A DNA stretch of 9,504 nucleotides, from positions 1-9,504 of the forward strand of contig JBELIG010000120.1 of assembly GCA_042091035.1 (NCBI GenBank), written 5' to 3'. Under the pieces are notes generated by a model that was not told the origin of the DNA, did not search any database, and saw only the letters and a list, made by a program, of their open reading frames with translations. The DNA comes from AM-2324 sp042091035 (GTDB lineage Bacteria; Bacteroidota; Bacteroidia; Chitinophagales; Saprospiraceae). The translations under genes were made by a program, and so were the position numbers. Positions 1-6,740 of the stretch are shown in pieces (the first letter of the stretch is position 1; each line of letters starts with the position of its first letter).

Positions 1-860
1 TTGCCAGTAGATTCTTGAATAGAGCGAATTTGGAGCGATGGACTGCAGAATATGTGCTTGAGCCAAATCAACCTAAATCAGTAGGTTTGATTCTTGCAGG
101 GAATATACCAATGGTAGGATTCCACGATGTCTTGTCCACCTTTATAGCGGGACATCAAGCTCAGGTAAAGCTGTCTGATAAAGATCCCTTTGTAATGAAG
201 TATTTATTTGATTTATTGATCAAATGGGATTCTTCGGTGGAGCCCTATTTTAGAGTGGTAGATAAGTTAAAGGACTTTAAAGCAGTGATTGCTACAGGTT
301 CAAATAATACGGCACGTTACTTCAATGCTTACTTTAAGCATGTCCCAAATATCATACGTGCAAATAGAACATCCATTGCGATCATAGATGGTCAAGAAAC
401 AGAGGAGGATGTTCAGGCACTCGGACAGGATATTTTTCGATATTATGGATTGGGTTGTCGCAATGTATCTAAATTGTATGTGCCTGAATCTTACGATTTT
501 CAATTTTTATTGGAAGAGCTTCACTCGTTTAAGAGTATTGTGTTGAATGATAAGTACAAGAATAACTTCGATTATAACTACGCTTTGTTTGAGATCAATA
601 GAACGCCATATATAAATAACGGATGTTTATTATTGATAGAGGATTCCTCTTTGCATTCTAGAATTGCTTCTTTGCATTTTGAGTTTTATAAAAATGAAAA
701 AGAACTAGAGCAAAAATTAGATGCTGTAAAAGGGGAGTTGCAATGTCGTGTATCTCGAACAGGCGAGGGGAGTAATATTCCTTTCGGAAAAGCCCAGGAA
801 CCTGAGCTTTGGGATTATGCCGATGGGGTGGACACCTTATCTTTTCTTTCCTCCATATAA
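1..860 (+). CDS. Acyl-CoA reductase, LuxC family (5' end outside window)
   Basis: Predicted NADPH-dependent reductase that turns a fatty acyl-CoA or acyl-enzyme thioester into an aldehyde, as LuxC does in the luminescence fatty-acid reductase complex. The frame is open from base 3 to the left edge, so the TTG at 15 is internal. Against a usual length of roughly 340-360 residues, I estimate some 60-70 N-terminal residues are missing. Counting from the TTG at 15, the ALDH-like Rossmann strand VGLILAGNIP (residues 23-32) is followed by VGFHD, then the conserved K-L-S-x-K-D segment (52-57). The likely catalytic thiol is Cys148 (codon 456-458) in GLGCRNVSKLYVP, the LuxC counterpart of the ALDH cysteine. 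The C-terminus looks complete. No luxD, luxAB or luxE gene is in view. Such orphan LuxC homologues are common in Bacteroidota, so a role in luminescence is unlikely and the acyl substrate is unknown. Transcription is convergent with the next gene. Confidence 0.88.
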   Translation, partial: ASRFLNRANLERWTAEYVLEPNQPKSVGLILAGNIPMVGFHDVLSTFIAGHQAQVKLSDKDPFVMKYLFDLLIKWDSSVEPYFRVVDKLKDFKAVIATGSNNTARYFNAYFKHVPNIIRANRTSIAIIDGQETEEDVQALGQDIFRYYGLGCRNVSKLYVPESYDFQFLLEELHSFKSIVLNDKYKNNFDYNYALFEINRTPYINNGCLLLIEDSSLHSRIASLHFEFYKNEKELEQKLDAVKGELQCRVSRTGEGSNIPFGKAQEPELWDYADGVDTLSFLSSI

Positions 861-893
861 AAAAAAGGTAGTTCAGCTGAACTACCTTTTTTT
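860..893. terminator. Bidirectional intrinsic terminator between convergent genes
   Basis: Bases 860-893 form a perfect 34-bp palindrome centred between 876 and 877. Seven A's lead into a GC-containing arm (GGTAGTTCAG) and its exact complement, followed by seven T's. Either strand gives a strong hairpin with a U-tract. It begins on the last base of the acyl-CoA reductase stop codon and lies 24 bp beyond the end of the convergent hydrolase-like gene, so it can serve both transcripts. Confidence 0.92.
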
Positions 894-916
894 ATTTATA
901 CGTATTAACTACTTGT

Positions 917-2464
917 CTAGTTGAAAACAACTTTCTGTGTAGAAATACCTGCTTCAAAACGTATCTGTACGTAGTACATACCGTTTATCATGTCATTACG
1001 GTTAAGTTCGAAGGTGCTGTTATTAACTTCAAAGTTAGTAGCAACAGTTCTTCCTTGTAGATCATAAACCACTACATCCAACATTGGGCTCTCGTCATTA
1101 GACGTGAAAACGATTGATGAACTTGATGGGTTTGGACTGAACTTAAGACCTACTGCAGATGCAGAAACTACTTCTTTAGTATTCGAATAGCCTGTAAGGT
1201 CACAGTTTAGATCCATAGTAACACAAGTCCTAGGAAGTACATAGTTATAGATTGAATCTAAGTATGTTCTTGCTCTATCGGCATCTGGAGCTTCTGAAGC
1301 ATTTGGATTGTCTTCAGACCACCATTGCCAAGGTGATGAATCTGTTGGATCATCAACAAGTAAAGGCATTAATCCTTCGAAACCATCATTGTTTACATTT
1401 GCTGCTTCAGAATACGAGTCATTGAATCCAAAGTCTGTCCACGCTTGGTTGTTTCCAAAAGCAGTTTGGATAGATGCTACAGTGTATGCACCACAAGCTT
1501 CAACAACTGGCAGATTTACAACAGGAACATTTACAATACCACAAGTATAAGGTGCAAATGGATCAGTAGGAGTTTGGAATGAAATAATTGGCGCTTGTCC
1601 AGCGTCTAACCAAGTGGTATCACCTAGTGCACCACCCATGTTTACTGCTATAGAAATATCTGAAGAGTATCCAATGTGATTCGGATAAGCCAATGTATCT
1701 CCAAGGTTGAATCCTGTTACTGCCGAATTAACCGCATCAACAACACCTACAGATGTTCCGTAGATATCTCCATTAATTGCTTCCTGAATCATTGGGTAAG
1801 GAACTGTACCTCCAGTACCATCAGGAATCTCTGTAATGAATTTAGGAATCAATATCTTTTCGTAAGCATCAAGAGCTGCCGTATTTAGTGTCAGGTAACC
1901 ACCTGTTCCATCTCCCCAAACACCTATTTTCTCTGGGTTGATTCCATATGGGTTACCAAGTTGGTCAGCACTCAATCTCATGTATCTAACTGCTGTTCTT
2001 GTATCTTGAATACCTCTGTAAGCTGCATTGATAAGACCAAATACACGCTGATCCTGTGTAAGAGCAAGTGGATTCCATCCAGATCTGTAACTAACTGCAG
2101 CTGCAACAAAACCTCTTTTAGCAAGGTCTGTACAGATTTCAACTAAAACAGAATCTTCTTTTGTACCTCCTGTACCTCCATTATCTGGGAAAGGCAAGAA
2201 GTTACCTGTGTGAAACAAAAGGTATACAGGTCTATTTGTCTCTGTATCATTTGTAGGTGTGTACACATCCATCATCAATGGCTGAGGAACGGCTTCTCCA
2301 ATAGAAGGTACATTATAAGTAATTACGGTAGCATTTACTCCATACATTACATTGGTCGTTACTGTAACATCGTCAAAAATGGGATCTAAGTAACGTTGTT
2401 GCGCATTTACTGTAGTTCCTAGAATACAGCAAATAAACGTTGCTAATAGTAAAACTCGATTCAT
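917..2464 (-). CDS. T9SS-exported alpha/beta hydrolase-like protein lacking the catalytic serine
   Basis: A 515-residue exported protein related to carboxylesterases/lipases but probably not an active one. In order: a signal peptide (1-21, cleavage likely at VNA|QQ); an alpha/beta hydrolase region (about 60-410); and a T9SS type A sorting domain (about 439-515, with FSPNPSSSSIVF, VVVYDLQGR and GMYYVQI) that would direct export and surface attachment or release. The fold is recognisable from PVYLLFHTGNF (oxyanion strand), RGFVAAAVSYR, and INPEKIGVWGDGTGGY, which matches the usual ...GxSAGG elbow. The nucleophile position is Gly186 (codon GGA at 1907-1909). An acid candidate is Asp301 in TPTDPFAPY. 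The only histidines are His85 and His263, so no catalytic base follows the acid. Five cysteines remain after signal cleavage (111, 308, 324, 414, 421), so disulfides are possible. It lies 21 bp after the TonB-dependent receptor gene and is probably co-transcribed with it. Fold and T9SS calls are firm; a ligand-binding role is inference. Confidence 0.85.
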   Translation of the reverse strand: MNRVLLLATFICCILGTTVNAQQRYLDPIFDDVTVTTNVMYGVNATVITYNVPSIGEAVPQPLMMDVYTPTNDTETNRPVYLLFHTGNFLPFPDNGGTGGTKEDSVLVEICTDLAKRGFVAAAVSYRSGWNPLALTQDQRVFGLINAAYRGIQDTRTAVRYMRLSADQLGNPYGINPEKIGVWGDGTGGYLTLNTAALDAYEKILIPKFITEIPDGTGGTVPYPMIQEAINGDIYGTSVGVVDAVNSAVTGFNLGDTLAYPNHIGYSSDISIAVNMGGALGDTTWLDAGQAPIISFQTPTDPFAPYTCGIVNVPVVNLPVVEACGAYTVASIQTAFGNNQAWTDFGFNDSYSEAANVNNDGFEGLMPLLVDDPTDSSPWQWWSEDNPNASEAPDADRARTYLDSIYNYVLPRTCVTMDLNCDLTGYSNTKEVVSASAVGLKFSPNPSSSSIVFTSNDESPMLDVVVYDLQGRTVATNFEVNNSTFELNRNDMINGMYYVQIRFEAGISTQKVVFN

Positions 2465-2485
2465 AGAATATTATTTAATGGTTAA

Positions 2486-5272
2486 TTATTTTTTTACAAA
2501 TTCGTAATTTAATGCCACATAGGCGATTCTTCCTATTTTTGGACCTCCGTAAGTTTGACTTATTTGGGTGTTCAAAAGATTGGATCCACCAATTTTAAGC
2601 GTAGTATTTATCTTTTTGAATTGGTAATTCACCTGTCCATCTAACAAAGAATATCCTGGGATAAATCCCGTAAACTGCGGAGATCCTTCAAAAATAAATC
2701 CTTCAATCCATTTGTAGTTTATGTTGAAGCCAAATTTGTTGAAAATATCTCTACCTGATACACTAATATTAAACTTGTGTTCTGGAGTATTGAAAGCAGG
2801 TATAATAGGATCATCCAAATCTTGGTTTAGTCTGTTCCAAGAATAATTTCCAGACAATTGGTAGAGGTCCAAGAAGTAGTAATTTAAGCCTACTGAAAAT
2901 CCTTGAGTGGTTACCTGATTAGTTGAATTTGCTGCAAATCTATACGCTTGTACTTCTGGGAAGGGTATAGTTTGATTTGGATCAAATTCCACATCAAGAC
3001 CTAAGTTGTAACCGATAAAATCGTTATAGATACTATAATAATAGCCTGCATCTACATATAACCTTTCGAATAAGGTTGTTCTCAATCCCAGTTCAAAGGT
3101 TTTTACACGTTCAGGCTGTATAGGGTCAATATCAAAATATACTAGGGTATCTTTATTTAGTGTATACCTAAAGTCATCAAAAGATTCAATTGTCGCAAGG
3201 CTATCTGCACCATTTAGATTTCCAGATAAGATAGCAGGTCCTACATTTAGATATAAATATTGATCTGAAAGAGTTGGATTTCTAATGGCAGAGGAGAAAG
3301 AAGCTCTTAGGTAGGTTTCTTTATTTGGATTGTAAACTAAAGAGACAGCAGGTGTAGGAATCAAATTAAAGTTTTGATTCTTGTCTAATCGTATCGTCGC
3401 ATTCAATTTTAGTTTACGATCGAAGTAATAATCCTCAATACCGGTATAAAATCCTCCCTCAATATTGCTAATTAGTTCTCCAGGTATGGTGTCACTAAAG
3501 ATCGTACCTTCTGAATTAGGCGTATATAATCTACCATTAGCACCCACGACCCATGATTCTACAAAACTTGGCTCAAATTTATATTCTCCATGTATATGAT
3601 AGAGCGCTGATTTGTCATAGAATTTTGTTCCGTTTTCTATAGAATTTGACTTTGCAGATGTTATTTCATTAAAGGCTTCTTCGAATTCAGGTGTCCCTGG
3701 TTCTAAGAAATTTGTACTTCCATCAATAACTGGATCTGCAAGATTTGCAAAGTCAGCAGACATTTGATGCCAGATTGTTAAAGAATCTTGATAATCAACT
3801 ATCCACTGGTCTGCAGCGTCCTGATCAAAGGTAGGAGGGAAGGTTGAAAAATCAAGCTGTGGATAACCCAGCTGATTGATTTTCGGATTTATTTGTCCTA
3901 GCCAATGGCTTGTATAATTTGCTGCCCAATCCTCATTAGACATCGCTCGTTCTTGAAGTCTAAGTGCTGTGAAGTAGGGATCGTATGAATCTCCTCCATC
4001 TTCCTTTGTCTGGAAGGCACGGATAAAGTATTTATCTTTTTTTCTAAACTCCAATCTGTTTTGGAAGAATAAAATATTTTTTAAACTGAATCTATTATCA
4101 CCCTGGTATACGGTTGTACCCCAACCAAAATTCGATGCAATAATTAATTCTGGAGATTCGTAAGGATTGTCAGGGTCTGTTCGAATGTGAACCGCGGCAG
4201 AACCTTTAGCATTTCTCGTACCATAATCGACAAGATCGGCCTCGCGATATCCATTTCGGTGGAATATACCCAAGCCTGGATAAGCCCAAGGTGAAGCTGT
4301 TGAGAAGTCATTTGCAGGGAAATATTCATCTCCGTAGGTATTTACTTGATCCCAACCTCCGGGATTGCCAAATAAGGATGCAGATCCGTCCACGGCCTGA
4401 TCATTGTCTGCAACCCAATCGTCTGCTTGTAAATAATATAAATTAAGCTTGTAAGCAATATGTTCTTTTCCATCTTTATTTGTAAAGGAATCTGCATATC
4501 TAATGGCTCCTTCTATAATGTTTCGATCTCCTCTTTTTATGCTTGCGCTCAGACCTTTAGTGAAAAATGGATTTTTTGTCTCCATACTAATAACACCATT
4601 GAAGGCATTTGGACCGTAAAAAGCTGAATTTGCACCAACTACAATATCCACTTTCATAACATCCAACTCCGAAGCGCCCAAGAAATTTCCTAAAGAGAAG
4701 TTAAGACCTGGTGCTTGGTTATCTACACCATCGATGATCTGAAGTGATCGAACCGGACTAGTTGAATTGAATCCTCTTGTATTGATGACTTTAAAGCCTA
4801 TACTTGCAGCTGTAAGATCCACACCTTTAAGTGTCCCTAGACCTTCATAGAAACTCTCTGCTGCAGTCTGTTTGATAGCAAGGACATCCATTGATTCTAC
4901 TGTTTGCGCGGATGCTTTTTGTTTTTCAGAAATACGCTGACCTTTGATCTCTACTACATCAATGACCATAGAAGCTGAATTCAATTCTATTTTTAGCTTG
5001 GTATTCCAATCCTTGACTTCTATCGTTTGGTTTTCAAAGCCTATATAACTGAATACCAGGTTTAATGGTAATTCTTCCGTAGTTTCTAAATTGAAGTTTC
5101 CATCAAAATCAGTTACTGTTCCTCCACCTGAGCCCTCAATAACTATACTTACTCCAATTAGAGTTTCACCAGATACCTTATCGGAAACGTTTCCACTAAG
5201 TGTATTTTGTGAAAACAGGTAAGTGCTTGATAAACATAGAGTAAGAGTTAATAGCTTGTAAATGTGCTTCAT
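2486..5272 (-). CDS. TonB-dependent outer-membrane receptor with carboxypeptidase-like N-domain
   Basis: Outer-membrane active transporter powered by the TonB-ExbBD system; substrate unknown. I start it at the ATG at 5272 (928 residues, MKHIYKLLTLTL), because the frame extends only four codons further to a TTG that would sit directly on the AAGGA ribosome site. A signal peptide ends near LFS|QN (residue 21). Residues about 23-98 are a carboxypeptidase-D regulatory-like domain (GNVSDKVSGETLIGVSI... TDFDGNFNL). Next come a linker (VVEIKGQ) and the plug domain (about 120-235; INTRGFNSTSPVRSLQIIDG and VDIVVGANSAFYGPNAFNGVI). The rest is beta-barrel, with ASFSSAIRNPTLSDQY and a C-terminal strand ending YVALNYEFVKK. 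Residues about 424-552 look poor in barrel strands and may be a large extracellular loop. No SusD-like gene lies beside it; instead the next gene is the T9SS-exported hydrolase-like protein. Family call is firm. Confidence 0.93.
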   Translation of the reverse strand: MKHIYKLLTLTLCLSSTYLFSQNTLSGNVSDKVSGETLIGVSIVIEGSGGGTVTDFDGNFNLETTEELPLNLVFSYIGFENQTIEVKDWNTKLKIELNSASMVIDVVEIKGQRISEKQKASAQTVESMDVLAIKQTAAESFYEGLGTLKGVDLTAASIGFKVINTRGFNSTSPVRSLQIIDGVDNQAPGLNFSLGNFLGASELDVMKVDIVVGANSAFYGPNAFNGVISMETKNPFFTKGLSASIKRGDRNIIEGAIRYADSFTNKDGKEHIAYKLNLYYLQADDWVADNDQAVDGSASLFGNPGGWDQVNTYGDEYFPANDFSTASPWAYPGLGIFHRNGYREADLVDYGTRNAKGSAAVHIRTDPDNPYESPELIIASNFGWGTTVYQGDNRFSLKNILFFQNRLEFRKKDKYFIRAFQTKEDGGDSYDPYFTALRLQERAMSNEDWAANYTSHWLGQINPKINQLGYPQLDFSTFPPTFDQDAADQWIVDYQDSLTIWHQMSADFANLADPVIDGSTNFLEPGTPEFEEAFNEITSAKSNSIENGTKFYDKSALYHIHGEYKFEPSFVESWVVGANGRLYTPNSEGTIFSDTIPGELISNIEGGFYTGIEDYYFDRKLKLNATIRLDKNQNFNLIPTPAVSLVYNPNKETYLRASFSSAIRNPTLSDQYLYLNVGPAILSGNLNGADSLATIESFDDFRYTLNKDTLVYFDIDPIQPERVKTFELGLRTTLFERLYVDAGYYYSIYNDFIGYNLGLDVEFDPNQTIPFPEVQAYRFAANSTNQVTTQGFSVGLNYYFLDLYQLSGNYSWNRLNQDLDDPIIPAFNTPEHKFNISVSGRDIFNKFGFNINYKWIEGFIFEGSPQFTGFIPGYSLLDGQVNYQFKKINTTLKIGGSNLLNTQISQTYGGPKIGRIAYVALNYEFVKK

Positions 5273-5351
5273 AATATGCCCCAATTCCTTTTCAAGTGTA
5301 ATAATTTGGATTTGACAAGAATGTGACCCCTTGCCCGAAACCTTTTATCTT

Positions 5352-5381
5352 GAAAAATACAGAAAAAAAGGGAACAACAAA
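5352..5381 (-). promoter_or_regulatory. Candidate Bacteroidota-type promoter for the TonB receptor/hydrolase unit
   Basis: Read on the minus strand, TTTG (5381-5378) is followed after 18 bases by TATTTTTC (5359-5352). The Bacteroidota consensus is TTTG near -33 and TAnnTTTG near -7, so the upstream box is exact and the downstream box differs at its last base. It would give a leader of about 75 nt. A second, weaker option is TACACTTG nearer the ATG, with only 15 bases to an upstream TTG. AT-rich sequence makes chance matches likely. Confidence 0.3.
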
Positions 5382-5385
5382 CTAA

Positions 5386-5411
5386 ACTACTAGGAATTTT
5401 ATTCTAGTGGT
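5386..5411 (-). terminator. Weak candidate terminator after the ZIP transporter gene
   Basis: An imperfect inverted repeat lies 17 bp beyond the ZIP stop codon. Its arms are roughly ACCACTAG and CTAGTAGT around an A/T loop, and on the minus strand it is followed by T-rich sequence (TTAGTTTGTTGTT). On the minus strand the stem carries A-C mismatches, so it is far weaker than the other two hairpins in the window. It lies directly upstream of the candidate receptor promoter. Confidence 0.3.
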
Positions 5412-5427
5412 GTACATGTTTTTAGAA

Positions 5428-6168
5428 TTATAAGGTAGATGTAAGAGCCATAAGGATACCTATGAGTATGGTTATGAACTTTTTAAGGCTGACTTTGTGT
5501 TGCTTGGATTTATCTGCCTCGAACAGGATTGTTGTCGAAATATGTAATAATGATCCACTAATAAGAGCAAGTGTCCAGGTTCTTGATTGTTCATCAAAAT
5601 CTAGCATACCCCCCAGTAGTGCACCCAAAGGAGACATTGCCGCAAAGATTGTTATCGCTATCCAAACTGTTTTTTTATTAAAATTAGCCATGCTAAGCAA
5701 ACTCATTAGTGCAAATGCCGCTGGAATCTTGTGCAATATTATGGCCCAAAGAAAGTGGTTGTGACTTCCGTGGTCATGACCATGATTAGCTTGATGATAG
5801 GAATCATAATAGTCTAAAGGAAGCCCTTCCATAAAAGCATGAAGACCAAGCCCCGCTAATACAGAAACGACCATAGCTGCCTTCCCTTCCTCTTTATGGA
5901 AATGCATATGTCCATGCTCTACACCCCTAGATAATTGTTCGAGCAGTAATTGAATAAGGAATCCTCCCAACATAAAGAATCCAGTCCCTTTTACCGTATT
6001 GGAATACAGGGAAGGGATAAGATGCAACACGGTGACACCAAGAAGATACGAGCCACTGAAGCTTAATAAAAATTGAAGAATATCATCCCTTTTTCTAATG
6101 GTAAAGGATGAGGCTAATGCACCTATTAATGCAGAGCCAAATAGTAAGATGTATTCCCAAATACTCAT
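5428..6168 (-). CDS. ZIP-family metal (probably zinc) transporter
   Basis: Inner-membrane divalent-metal importer of the ZIP family, 246 residues, a usual length for bacterial members. About eight membrane segments can be traced (3-22, 29-53, 60-80, 97-118, 139-160, 166-188, 197-217, 228-246). The metal-path signatures are present: HAFMEGLPL (His110, Glu114) in TM4 and HKIP (146-149) in TM5. Two histidine-rich loops are seen: HGHMHFH (85-91) between TM3 and TM4, usual for the family, and HQANHGHDHGSHNH (125-138) between TM4 and TM5. By ZIP topology these would be on opposite faces of the membrane. The ATG at 6168 has AGGA a few bases upstream, inside the end of the PAP2 gene, and the gap to that gene is 5 bp, so translation is probably coupled. 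Zinc is the likeliest substrate, but iron or manganese cannot be excluded. No convincing Zur or Fur box was noticed. Confidence 0.9.
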   Translation of the reverse strand: MSIWEYILLFGSALIGALASSFTIRKRDDILQFLLSFSGSYLLGVTVLHLIPSLYSNTVKGTGFFMLGGFLIQLLLEQLSRGVEHGHMHFHKEEGKAAMVVSVLAGLGLHAFMEGLPLDYYDSYHQANHGHDHGSHNHFLWAIILHKIPAAFALMSLLSMANFNKKTVWIAITIFAAMSPLGALLGGMLDFDEQSRTWTLALISGSLLHISTTILFEADKSKQHKVSLKKFITILIGILMALTSTL

Positions 6169-6173
6169 TGATC

Positions 6174-6740
6174 CTAATTACTTAATAAAATTCTAGAATT
6201 AAATAATTTTGCCCAAAGAACGCCTATTAGCGCACCAAGCAATCCTCCACATAACACATCCAGCGGAAAATGTACACCTACATAAACCTGCCCAAATGCT
6301 ATACTGCCGGCCCAAAATAACATAAAATATTTCAACTTAGGATAAAACCGTCCTAATAGTCCTATCATAAACAATGCAATCGCAAAGTGGTTTGTTGCAT
6401 GGTTGGATGTAAAGCTAAATCCAGGCCCACATTTTTCTAACAGTAGTCTTGATGTATCAAGTGGACTGTTATCATGGCAAGGCCTTGCTCGTTCAACTGA
6501 TTTTTTAATTATTTTATGACTTATGGTGTCCGCTGTTCCAAAGCATAGGAGCGTGCCTAGGATAATATAAACCGATTGTTTTTTGAAGCGGTAGACAAAA
6601 AAAATGATTGCAAATATGTAGAGTGGAATCCAAGTTGTCTTATCGCGCCAATAAGGCATGATGAAGTCTAAGAAGCTATTCGTCCATTCTTCATTTATGA
6701 GGTGGAAGATGTAGTGATCGATCTGGATTAATTCACTCAT
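6174..6740 (-). CDS. PAP2-superfamily membrane phosphatase with altered motif residues
   Basis: Integral membrane phosphatase of the PAP2 (type 2 phosphatidic acid phosphatase) superfamily, 188 residues. Relatives remove phosphate from undecaprenyl pyrophosphate, phosphatidylglycerophosphate, lipid A or phosphatidic acid on the periplasmic face. The three motifs are in order: KKSVERARP (K79-x6-R86-P87), FTSNHATNH (Ser112, His114; family form PSGH) and GQVYVGVHFPLD (His157, Asp161; family form SR-x5-H-x3-D). The catalytic histidines His114 and His157 and Asp161 are kept. Motif 2 has Asn for Gly, and motif 3 has Gly-Gln for Ser-Arg, so the phosphate-binding arginine is Gln151 (CAG). Several hydrophobic segments (about 38-50, 56-70, 116-130, 136-150, 163-178) fit the family. 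The start ATG overlaps the methyltransferase stop codon (ATGA, 6737-6740), which indicates translational coupling. The specific lipid substrate cannot be read from sequence. Confidence 0.88.
   Translation of the reverse strand: MSELIQIDHYIFHLINEEWTNSFLDFIMPYWRDKTTWIPLYIFAIIFFVYRFKKQSVYIILGTLLCFGTADTISHKIIKKSVERARPCHDNSPLDTSRLLLEKCGPGFSFTSNHATNHFAIALFMIGLLGRFYPKLKYFMLFWAGSIAFGQVYVGVHFPLDVLCGGLLGALIGVLWAKLFNSRILLSN

Noticed and set aside
15..17. TTG as the start codon of the acyl-CoA reductase
   Set aside because: The frame is open to the left edge (residues ASRF precede it), and the family needs an N-terminal region before this point, so the gene begins outside the window.
1..860. Bioluminescence (lux) operon
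   Set aside because: Only a LuxC-type reductase is present. No luciferase, transferase or synthetase genes are in view, and orphan LuxC homologues are common in Bacteroidota.
1745..1759. A GxSxG pattern (GTSVG, residues 236-240) in the hydrolase-like protein, which could be taken for the missing nucleophile elbow
   Set aside because: It follows GDIY and lies about 50 residues after the true elbow. The elbow is clearly IGVWGDGTGGY, preceded by the usual INPEK-type strand and followed by the helix, so the GTSVG match is probably by chance. A structure model would settle it.
1308..2146. Plus-strand open frames opposite the hydrolase-like gene
   Set aside because: They are antisense to a well-supported gene, have no recognisable domain, and are rich in Cys, Ser and Asn, as expected from reading a real gene backwards. 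Similar frames opposite the ZIP and POT genes were dropped for the same reason.
2161..2179. Tandem GTACCTCC-like repeat, echoed near 1806-1820
   Set aside because: It only reflects codons for recurring Gly-Thr-Gly-Gly stretches in the protein (residues 97-100, 186-189 and 216-219); the copies are too short and scattered to be a DNA repeat element.
5282..5284. TTG as the start of the TonB-dependent receptor
   Set aside because: The ATG at 5272, four codons downstream, directly begins a standard signal peptide (MKHIYKLL). The AAGGA site abuts the TTG too closely to serve it.
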